Below, piece after piece: positions 23,801 to 32,900 of a stretch of 64,000 bases of DNA. How positions within the stretch are numbered: the first letter of the stretch is position 1; every line of letters begins with the position of its first letter. This DNA is from Xanthostigma xanthostigma (Eukaryota > Arthropoda > Insecta > Raphidioptera > Raphidiidae): positions 1,116,001 through 1,180,000 of the forward strand of contig OY754465.1 in the NCBI GenBank assembly GCA_963575645.1, given 5' to 3'. The position numbers and the translations under genes were made by a program. The notes below the pieces were generated by a model. The model was given only the letters and a program-made list of their open reading frames with translations. It made no database searches and was not told where the DNA came from.

Positions 23801-26800
23801 TTCAATACATATTTTTGGAACAAAACTTCTACTAACAATTATTACTCTATAGTTGAAAAAAAAAAAATACATCATCTGTTTTTTTAACTTACTTATATTC
23901 TACATCTATTCTCTTCAAGCAATTCAGCATTTCAGGTAATGGACGTAATTTTAATTCAGCTGGTGGATTCTTAAGAAAATCGGTACCCTTTTGAGATATT
24001 TTGATTCTGTAAACACCAAATGTGCTTTTTTTCTGGCCATATTGCCGATTATTTTCAGTATCTTTTATTAAAAATCGTTCATCTAATAATATTCGACCTG
24101 TACGAAAATATCAATTTTATTAAACATCTTCTGCCTTTTTGAAACTGTACTGTTTTAGCGCAACGATATCCATAACACACAATATTGTTTGAAATTGGTT
24201 TTCACTACAAATGTTTTTATTTATTTACCTAGTCCTTTCCACCAGTCTACGCTGACATGATTTCCAGCGCCGTGCAATTTATTAGTCGAAAATGGTGAGA
24301 TCTTGGCATTGTGGGATCCTTTCAGAAAAAGAGAATACGTGTCGATACCATATCTATTTCCAAGAGCATTTACTGCTTGTAAAAATAATTTAGCATCTTC
24401 AGAAAAATTGTACATTTTATTTTCATCTAATCCTTCATATTTGGGTTCACGATTTTGTAATCTACAAAAAAAATAAGGATATTATTATTTCAGTCTTTTA
24501 TCAGATTTATCACTTAATTAAAAAAATATTACTTCACACGAGAACATTATAATTTCAATCAAAATTTAGTAGTGATATTTTTGAGTAGAGAAGTCCATTG
24601 GTAGCTATTTAAAAAATAAATATAGTTTAAAAAAAACTAAAAAACACGCTTTATATCGAACTAAAAAGTAAAAAATATTTTTTTCAAATAAGCTTAAAAC
24701 AATAATGAATAAAAAATACTAGTATTATTGTGAAAAAAGCGTGGGGCGCTCGATGTACGAAAATGTGGAACAAAGCGCCCCACGCTTTTTTCACAATAAT
24801 ACTAGTATTTTTTATTCATTATTGTTTTAAGCTTATTTTAAAAAAAATATTTTTTACTTTTTAGTTCGATATAAAGCGTGTTTTTTAGTTTTTTTTGAAC
24901 TATATTTATTTTTCACTTTTTAGTTTGATTTATTGTCAAAAATTTGCCGAAAAAAACAAACTTTTTATTTCGGCGTGGACGGGATTAGAACCCACGACCG
25001 GTGAATCCGAGAGTTGACGTCAGCGAAGACTAGCGCCTTAGACCGCTCGGTCAACGATTGCTCTTACAGTAGTGGCATAACATACTAACAGTAATAAACC
25101 ACTTGCTGTAGTCCAAACGAGGTTACAAACATACATACATACAAACTTACAAGTGAAACTAATACAAAGCGTGTAATTAGAGTTACAATGAAAATATAGT
25201 AATTGGCTCTACACGCTTGTCAATAATTATTTTCTACTTTTTAGTTCGGTTTGCTATTAAAGCGTTTTTTTTAAACTATAATTTATTTTCTTCATTTTTA
25301 GTCTCAAAACGACATTAAAAGTAATTTTTATCAAAATTTTCAAATTAAAATTTTTTTTCAAAAATTTTTAAATTCAAATTTATTTTTATGAAATAATTGT
25401 ATTGTCATCGGCCCTTGACACGTGTGCAAATTTTCAAGTTAATCAGACTTTTTGAAATTAGTGAAAATTACGCTGAAATATTCCTTTACATACATACATA
25501 CAGTTAAAGCTAATAAAAGCGTGTTAAGAATACGCCAACAGCTTGCACGGATTCCAGGACAATCACTAAACAAAGCAAATATTAAGCAGCTTAAAAAAAT
25601 AAAAACACTTACTTCTTAGTACAATTATCACAGCACTTGTCTTTCGCTGTGCCACTCAAGCTCTTCCCGTTGAAATAAGAAATGATTATATCCCGACGAC
25701 ATTCTGTCGTATATAAATACTCATTTACAGATTTGAATTTATCTTCTTTATGTTTTTTAATACTGGCCGACAAATCTTGCCTTAATAAACTATGAATCTG
25801 TTCGTCTCTTCGCGACGCAAAAACAACACAATGAGCCGGTAACCCGTCCCGACCAGCGCGCCCAACTTCTTGATAATAGCTTTCAATATCTTTAGAAATA
25901 CCCCAATGTATGATCAAGCGTACATCCGGTTTATCGATGCCCATTCCAAAAGCGATCGTGGCTACTATAATTTTAATTCTGTCTCGGATAAAATTATTAT
26001 GCACTTCTTTTCTGACTGATAACGATAAACCGGCATGATACACCTCGCACTTATAACCGCATGCTGAAGAAAAATACCAATGTCGCTGTTAATCAGGTTA
26101 AAGAGATCATTGGGTTTACATCTGAGACGGGCGGGCCCACAGGAATTTTGGGAGTCAATTGGCTATATAAGTTTATATACAGTATGTAAACGCGTAAGGT
26201 GCACATAGGGAAATTAGCATTGGGAAAAAATACTTGGATCAGAGTTAGCCATGACTGCATTAATTGTTATTTCTATTGAATTATCGTGGTAATCTTGAGG
26301 ATTTCTATTTTATTTTGATTTATTTTTATTTTACTTGGCTTTTTTAATAATAAAAAGCTCTTATAAATCATTATTTTAATTTTTTTTTGTACAAAAATAC
26401 AACTCCATCTGTTTGGAAACATTTCATTCAAAAATTGTGTGACTGGTATGACGTACAGTGACTTGATCAAGTCACTGTAGTATGACGTATGCGCGTTGGT
26501 AAATCAGTGACCCAATGTCTTTAGGTTCAACACGAATAGGCGGAGATATTTGATCTCGAACCATATTTAAGTATCTTTGGGAATTTAATGTCCCATTAAT
26601 AAAAAAAGTCCGATTATGTTGTAATCATTTGAATATTTTCTTCGGTAGTATACACATTCATTTTGCAAAAGAATATTATCTGTCAAACTGAAAAACAAGA
26701 TTTCAAGGCTCACTCTGATCCAGTCATTTTTTCCCAATGTTAATTTCCCTATGTGCACCTTACGTGTTTACATACTGTATTTTTTGTTTACTAGTTATGT

Positions 26801-28869
26801 CCACTATGAACACAGTTATTTCCACGATGGACACAGTTATCTCCATGATGGACACAATTGTGCGTTAAAAACATCTTTCTGTGAGTAATCTAAATTGGGA
26901 TTGCGATCGGTCACTTGATCAAAATCAATGTGAACAATATTTATGTCAACATTTCTGTTGAGAAACATTGCTAGCATTTTGTTTACTGCATATATCTATT
27001 AATTAACTATATGAATCATTGCCTATCTATTCAATGTGCGGTGAGTGAACGCAACAAAGCATATCGAAAATATATCTGCGTCTCTTTCTTCGATGTAATT
27101 CCCTGATTTTTCCGATGATAGGATTGGTTGATGTACTTGCATTCAATCTGAATAAAGTATCTCTGTTTCAAAAACTTTGTCTTTTTCTATGACGTTAATA
27201 TGGGCGTACCGAGCTTTAGGCCCAGGAGAGGGCAAATTAGAAATTTCTTAAGCCGGGTCCCCCGTGCTTGTTTTGCCCTCCTGGATACGCCAGTGCTTAC
27301 GGCGCAAAAAAAGACAGAAGTATATGTTTGCACCCTAGTAGTTCGATTGCGATTTTATTCCTATGCTCAGTATAGAATAAAAGTATATGGTTTACTGTGA
27401 GGGAGGTAAGTTTTTACAAGATAACTGTGATACTTACATTTTAATTCGGAAGCAACCGTTTCCGTCGCAGATCTCGAAATACAGTATATTATTACAGATC
27501 CATTAACGTTCGACAAATATTTATACAACTGTTCGACAACGTCATTTGTACGATTGAGTTGAACTTCAAAATATAAGTTAGGTCTATCAAAACCCGTGTT
27601 AAAAATCTTAGGAGTTCTAAAAATAATTCACCCAATCGTAGAATAAAAAATAAACGAAATAAAAACATTGAAATACCAAGTACCTCAGACACAAAGATTT
27701 TACAATATCTTTGCAAACGACAGGAGTTGCTGTGGCAGTTACGGCTAATACAGGGACGGTTGGGAATATTTTCCTTAAATTCCCTAATCTTTGAAATGCC
27801 GGTCTAAAATCGTGTCCCCATTGTGACACGCAATGCGCCTCATCGATAGCAATTAAGGTAATGTTACAACACGATTCTAGATTGCTTAAAAAACCTTCGC
27901 CGTATTCTCCCGTGGCAAATTCTGGAGTTAAGTAAATAAGTCTGTATTTTCCTGCCATTATATTTTGATTAGTTTCTGCCTTTTCCGTTTGAGCAGTTCC
28001 TAAGAAGCAGGCAGGTATATTTGACACCTTAAATATATCATATCATTATCATTTTATAACTTAAGTCCACTGCGCACGAGGCTGGAATTGCCGCTAGGTT
28101 CCTCTCTAGATTTCACTACTAGTTCTCTAGCGCTGGTTTTCTTCATTGCTCTGCAGGTAGAACGGTAGCAAAAGTGCATGTTCATTGTCTCTGAACAGAA
28201 CACACAATATGGCATAGTGTTTGTTTGTTCAAGTTGCCCACGTGACAAGATACTGCTTCCTGACTGGTTTTTGCTCATACCTAGCAAGAAAAATTGTCCC
28301 TGTTCTAATTTTAAAATCTATCTTGTGAGCTAACAGGCAAGCCCGCAGTGACGTCATTTCCAGCTTCGTACCCAGCCTACGGGCCAGCAGAAGTCCAAGC
28401 AGTGTTTCTAGCCTCGTGTGCAGCGGCCTTTAAGGAATAAAATACGGAACGCGTTTTAAAATAAGTTATTCGAACCTGCATTGAAAGCACTTGATCTTCC
28501 ATTAATGAAATAAGTGGGGAAATTACTATTGTAGTTCCACCCGTGAATATGGAAGGATACTGGAAGCATAGTGATTTTCCGTATCCAGTTGCCATTACGG
28601 CAAGACAATCCTTTTTATCTTTTAAAACTGTATATATTATTTCCCATTGCGTTTCACGAAATTGTTTATGACCAAAATGTTGAAATAACAGTTTTAAGTC
28701 AAATTCGGATGGTTGATTGCTGATCTGTAAACATATTACTAAAAGTAATTTTCTAATTTTTAATTTGAACACTATGTTAATACTGCAAATAAAACTTACC
28801 TGAAAAGGTACCTAAAAAAGTTAGTTTATTTCTTACCTTTTTTTCCTTGAAAAGAGATGAATCTCCCAT
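17828..28869 (-). CDS. WRN: WRN-type RecQ DNA helicase without exonuclease domain, 11 exons
   Basis: Exons, 5' to 3' on the minus strand: 28869-28837, 28724-28476, 28027-27684, 27616-27438, 26063-25613, 24461-24229, 24097-23893, 21679-21399, 20782-20530, 19533-19397, 18441-17828. They sum to 2979 bases, 992 residues, with every junction in phase. Seen: Walker A ATGYGKS (about 56-62), DEAH (156-159), SAT-like TATAT, an arginine-finger QEVGRAGRDG, zinc cysteines near 390, 412/413 and 416, an RQC winged helix (about 420-565, DWWKGL), HRDC (about 610-685), a C-terminal helix-turn-helix like that of WRN (about 744-830), and an acidic tail with two LSSGD repeats ending in KRLKL, a likely nuclear signal. 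SNIPACFLG and LIAIDEAHC identify WRN rather than BLM or RECQ5. An in-frame TAA lies upstream of the ATG and only 11 codons precede the helicase, so no exonuclease is fused. Intron 2 has a weak donor (GTTCGA) and acceptor (TTAAG). Confidence 0.93.
18514..19049. mobile_element. 535-bp fold-back element in WRN intron 10
   Basis: TATACAGATTGT at the left pairs with ACAATCTGTATA at the right. The arms run through CAAAACGGTCC, CATTCTGTGTGTAAGACAG and GATAAATGATCGCTAATAGT to a central AT-rich loop. Confidence 0.88.
19071..19338 (+). mobile_element. ATACGCGCCACG-family MITE, copy 3, right end truncated
   Basis: It starts TAATACGCGCCACGAATC and breaks off after GTGCCTTTGCGAC, so it lacks the right terminal repeat. 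The break lies 58 bases from the end of WRN exon 10. Confidence 0.85.
19602..19905 (-). mobile_element. possible Helitron-like fragment, reverse orientation
   Basis: GCGGGCGTCCCGGTTTCACC at the left resembles the complement of a Helitron 3' end, and the right part has GTCAGTCAGTGAATCAGTGA before the next element begins. The boundaries are uncertain. Confidence 0.4.
19907..20506 (+). mobile_element. Helitron-like non-autonomous element, 600 bp
   Basis: It begins TCTATACTAATATATAAAGC after an A and ends in CTAG before a T, the A/T insertion rule of Helitrons; GTGAAACCAGACGGGACCG lies just before the end. It matches the 358-bp copy at 46173-46530 at both ends but carries about 240 extra bases containing a tRNA-like sequence. 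It lies in WRN intron 9, 23 bases from the donor. Confidence 0.85.
20166..20238 (+). pseudogene. tRNA-Lys-like sequence inside the Helitron-like element
   Basis: TAGCTCAATCGGTAGAGC (A box) and GGGTTCGAGCCC (B box) match tRNA-Lys, as do the AGGGTCGTGG and ACGTTGGGCG segments. The anticodon stem does not pair (CACGA against TAACA) and the acceptor stem is poor, so it is a relic or SINE head rather than a working tRNA. Confidence 0.75.
20884..21364 (+). mobile_element. ATACGCGCCACG-family MITE, copy 4, with internal duplication
   Basis: Both terminal repeats are present. The inner block from TTGACAATAGCGTACTC onward (about 168 bp, 20999-21166) is repeated in tandem at 21168-21335. The element ends 34 bases from the WRN exon 8 donor. 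Confidence 0.88.
22028..22094 (-). pseudogene. tRNA-like sequence (SINE head or relic)
   Basis: Read on the minus strand, TGGCGTAATGGTTATGCC is A-box-like and GGTCCTGGGTTCGATTCC is B-box-like, with a T-rich tail downstream. The anticodon arm does not fold convincingly. Confidence 0.5.
22608..23300 (-). mobile_element. composite repeat: 60-bp tandem units plus tRNA-Leu-like head
   Basis: Inverted arms flank a GCGTGGGGCAC core (22608-23040). Three tandem units of about 60 bp built on CACTTTTTAGTTCGATATAA follow (to 23130), then a minus-strand tRNA-Leu-like sequence (23163-23256) with GTGCGGTCTAAGGC and GTGGGTTCTAATCCC. A related assembly lies at 24618-25170. Confidence 0.65.
23333..23793. mobile_element. 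461-bp near-perfect hairpin MITE
   Basis: TATACTGGGTGCGGCAAAGT at the left is mirrored by CCGCACCCAGTATA at the right, and the arms stay paired almost to the centre, including C/G-rich CCCCCACGTGGGGG-like blocks. It sits in WRN intron 7, inside a CATA-repeat tail of the preceding element. Confidence 0.9.
24618..24906. repeat. 289-bp near-perfect hairpin in WRN intron 5
   Basis: The arms begin ATATAGTTTAAAAAAAACTA and meet at GCGTGGGGCGCTCGATGTAC. It is the palindromic portion of the composite repeat that continues into a tRNA-Leu-like segment. Confidence 0.88.
24966..25060 (-). pseudogene. tRNA-Leu-like SINE head
   Basis: On the minus strand GACCGAGCGGTCTAAGGCGC and GTGGGTTCTAATCCC are clear A and B boxes, with a long variable-arm region (ACGTCAACTCTCGG). 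The upstream TACA repeat and downstream A-rich unit fit a tRNA-derived SINE. Confidence 0.7.
26178..26779 (+). mobile_element. Tc1/mariner-like element with transposase remnant, copy 1
   Basis: The ends are TACAGTATGTAAAC and GTTTACATACTGTA, about 35 bp each and including GGTGCACATAGGGAAA. On the minus strand VIPVTQFLNEMFPNRWSC resembles the FLNE.FP.RW segment of DDE transposases. A small palindrome is inserted at 26454-26479. Confidence 0.75.
26454..26479. repeat. 26-bp perfect palindrome insertion
   Basis: TACAGTGACTTGA is followed by its exact reverse complement. GTATGACGTA stands on each side (26446-26455, 26480-26489) but only once in the two sister elements, so 34 bases were added here. 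Confidence 0.9.
26995..27392 (-). repeat. inverted partner of the 12374-12760 repeat
   Basis: It shows sequence identity in reverse to 12374-12760, including GATACGCCAGTGCTTACGGC and TTTCTATGACGTTAATATGG. It ends 45 bases from the WRN exon 4 donor. Confidence 0.75.
28058..28432. mobile_element. MITE in WRN intron 2, related to 62108-62390
   Basis: AAGTCCACTGCGCACGAGGC at one end is mirrored by GCCTCGTGTGCAGCGGCC at the other. The same terminal sequence occurs at 62370-62390. It nearly fills the intron. Confidence 0.65.
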
Positions 28870-29968
28870 TTTAACCAATCGATTCGATGTACCATGAATT
28901 ACAAAAACTATTTTATGACAGCTCAAAAACCAAATATTTTACCCGCTCTTTTCGATATCTTTTTGAGAAAGCAAAATTGCAACTACAATAATGAAGTTGG
29001 CTGTACTTTATCAGTTTACTGCCAATACTCTACAGTTATACAATTTTCCTAAAACACAATAATTTAATTCTGTTTGAGTCGTAAGTAACATTATATAATA
29101 AGTCATGGATAAATTAATTTAAATTCATTGGTGATCTTGTCGAACTATAATTAAAATGTGAAATTAAATATTATGCAATTTTCTAATTATATATTTATAG
29201 GTTGTCATCCTGATTTGGGTTACTTCATTTGTGTCACTTCACAATAATTTTGACAGCTGTCAAATACGATGTTTGAACACTATTAATAACGACTTGTGAT
29301 AATTTGGTGACATTTTAGGTGAATATTGTGTTAAATATCTATTAAACAATGAACAAAAAGTTGTTATCGTTTGAGGCAGGGACGTATTTGCAAAACTTGC
29401 GCTCTGGGCAAAGATTACTGTCCCCTTTCAGATCCATTTTCTCTGCGTCATAAACAATATAGCTTGTATTGTGCCGTTCCAGGCAAATATGTCCCCGATC
29501 CGAGTTAGGTAACATTCTACGGATTGGGCACTTACGATTTTTGGTTATCTTTTAGACCAGGGGTGGGCAAATCTTTTGATCGTCGGGCCACATTGCGGAT
29601 GAAAATTGGACCGTGGGCCAAACAATTTCTTTTCCTAATTTTATGTATAGTTTTTTTGAAACAACAATTTCAAGTTTTTAAACACTATTTACTATTTTTC
29701 TAAAATTCTTTTTATGCGCCAATTTATATTGGCAAACAGTAATATTTTTGCTTTTAATAATCATTTTATAAAATGCTTCGCGGGCCGGAGAAAATTCTAC
29801 TGCGGGCCGCCATTTGCCCAGGCCTTCCCTTGCACTTTACCACCACGTGAAAAACTGCACCGCCCAGCAAGAAACTCTCGCCCTGCGACAAACTGAAATC
29901 ATATGTGACCAATCTGTAGAATATTACCAGAGTTTAATTCCAAAATCTGTTTCAGTATTTAAAGGAAC
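28870..29968. promoter_or_regulatory. head-to-head interval of WRN and sarcoglycan
   Basis: About 1.1 kb separates the two start codons, so both promoters should lie here. A decayed hAT repeat occupies 29558-29823. No TATA box stands out. Confidence 0.5.
29558..29823 (+). mobile_element. decayed hAT repeat (CAGGGGTGGGCAAA type)
   Basis: The left end CAGGGGTGGGCAAATC and the inner GCGGGCCGCCATTTGCCCA are the familiar ends of a widespread hAT repeat. The right terminus and target duplication are lost. Confidence 0.6.
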
Positions 29969-32900
29969 ATGATGAATCTATCCGCCAAGTTATGTATATT
30001 ATTCTTTTGCTTTACCAACATTGAATCAAAATCCGTATGGACAGCTGAAGTATTTACAATAGAAATCACGCCCTGGATGTTTAACTGGACTGATATAGGT
30101 GTGTTATTAATAAAAAAAAATTAAGGGCGTAGATATGGGGGGTATAATACGCGCCACGAATCTAAAAGGCTCGGAAGTTAGATGCGAATGCGGGCTTGCG
30201 CTTGTACAGTCTGTTGAAAAACTACAATTCCGCAACTCAACAAAACTAACATAACAATAACAACTTGACAATAGCGTACTCGACTGTACTTTAAAGCAGG
30301 AAAGCGACAAGTGACAAAGGCAACGAGCGATCACGGCCAATCATCGATGAGCGCACGCTATGTGCAGGTAGCTGGGAGGTGGTGGGAGCCTCAACGGCTC
30401 TAAAATGTGCCTTTGCGACGCTGTTTGTGACTAACTTCCGAATCTTTTAGATCCGTGGCGCGTATTATAAAGGGGATCCCCCCAGGACCATAATAATAAA
30501 AAATAGAACTGAAAATATTACGAATACCTAACTAAAAAACAAAATTTAGATTGCAATAGCATATTTTGTAACATAATTCGTTTGGGAATTTTCTTTGACA
30601 TCTTCCTTCGTGAGTATTCTTGATGGATATTAATAAAACTTAAAAAAAAATTGATTTAGGTATTTTACCCGCAAAACCATTGCACCTACTTAACCCCAGA
30701 TGAAACTTTTAAGACTCAATAGGGTTATTATATTTTGATAAATAAACAATCATGCTTACAGAAATGCCAGATCAGTTTATATATCAGCCGTCTCTTGTTA
30801 ATAAGCCGGATTTACCAAATTGGATCAGTTATATCAAGATAAATTTCACGGGCTATCTTTACGGAGTGCCGCCAGATAATCCCAATACAGAGATAGAGGT
30901 AAACTTCTTTCATTAACATTTTACAAGTTTGAAACCAAATACATTGATTATCAATATGTTTTCGCGATCCTGAAAGTATTTGGGTGGAACCAAAATACCG
31001 ATATATAGTCAGTAATATATTTAAATTCAAAAAGCCGCCTGGGGCTACTCAAAAATTGTTCCTCCTTCGTGACGTATTATTATAATTTATAGGGCACAAT
31101 ATAGGTACCTATTTAAAATTCAACTCAGATTTGCACCCGGACTACTACTAGTAGATTTGATTAGCTAATACAAACACCTACTGAGTAGTATATTGTGCGA
31201 CTAGTGAGAGAAGGAGAAGATTCCATGAGCGTGAAATTTGCCGCACGAGCGTAGCGAGTGCGGTAAAACGCACGCGAGTGGAATATTCTCCTTCGATCAA
31301 TGGTCGCACATAATACTTTATTCAACTAGCAGGAGTAATATGTAATCGGGGCCCTGATAAAAGAGGGAAAAATAATAAATCACTTCATTGATGCTGTTTT
31401 CATATATACAATACCGCCTACCACGTTCCTATTGGTCCAGAAGCTGCGTGCAGTTTTTTTTCATTATTTCACGCTTGGGCTTGCTACTGAGTTTCTATTG
31501 GTCCAGAAAATTCATTATCACACGGTACGGCTTATTATTAGCACTCTACGCGTCAATATGAAGTAACTTATTATTTCTCCCGAGTTTAGCAGGGCCCCGA
31601 AATTACATATTACTCACGCGTGTTGAATAAATAAAATTATCGATCAATTTTTCAGACAAATATATTAACAAAAAAATATAATTAATACATTAACGTTTCG
31701 ATATTAAAAAATCTTTCACGAATTTCATTAAGAATAAATAGAAAGTAAATATCAATTACTTTTTATATTTTTAGATCAGTTCTGAAGAAGATCCAAATCC
31801 GGATTGAAACGTTTATGTATTAATTATATTTTTTTGTTAATATATTTATCTGAAAAATTGGTCGATAATTTTATTTATTCAACACGCGTGAGTAATATAT
31901 AATTTCGGGGCCCTGCTAAATTCGGGAGAAATAATAAATTACTTCATGTTGACGCGTAGAGTGCTAATAATGAGCCGAAACTGTACGGTAATGAATTATT
32001 ACTGCATAGTTTCTAGACCAATAGGAACGCGGTAGCGATTTGTATATATGAAAACAGTATCGCAATTCAGCGAAAGTCAGGGCCATCTTGTGTGCATCGA
32101 GGGCGGTGGGTACGTCAATCAATGAAGTGATTTATTATTTTTCCCTCTTTTATCAGGGCCTTGATTACATATTACTCGTGCTAGTTGAATAAAGTATTAT
32201 GTGCGACCATCGATCGAAGGAGAAGATTCCATGAGCGTGTTTGCCGCACGAGCGTAGCGAGTGCGGTAACACGCGAGTGGAATCTTCTCCTCTCACTAGT
32301 CGCACAATATACTATTATTGAAGAGTTCTAATCAGACGTTAATCAAAGATTGACCTACTGAGACTTCTTTTTATACTATATTTGGAATGATTATTTTTAG
32401 GTGGAAGTTATTGCACTGAGCCGCTTAAATTACGAAACTCGCCGAATTTCGTTTCCCATTTTTATAAAACAAAAACAGAATCCAGCTACGCACGAAGTGC
32501 AACTGAAAGTGGATAATTTGAATGTTTATCATATGTTCAACGAGAGACGAATGCAACGACTTAAAGAAGTGTTTTGGAAGAGGTTATGGAGAGATACGAA
32601 AGACGATCTTTACGTAACATTTCTGCAATCGGCAATTCAACTTGGTGCTCGTCTGCCCCTTAAACCCAACGAAGGAGAAGGGTAAGTTTACGAATACAAC
32701 TAACTTTTGCCCGCAGCTTTGGTCGCACGAACATCTAGTTGGCTGACAGATTTGTTCGCGTTTTTGTCGGTTTTGACTGGAACCTTTAACTCAAGCATAG
32801 CCAGATAAGAAGGACCGCTTTAGGTTTGGGTATTACGGAACTGAGCATGTATATGCGTTTAGGGTGAGAGATTGTGTGTTCGTTTGTTTGTATGTGCGTT

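Noticed and set aside
23316..23887. Overlapping 104- and 131-codon frames on both strands
   Set aside because: Both are translations of the 461-bp hairpin MITE; the mirrored protein strings come from the palindrome.
28054..28287. Extra WRN exon (77-codon frame)
   Set aside because: It belongs to the MITE in intron 2; skipping it gives an exact match to the WRN helicase core.
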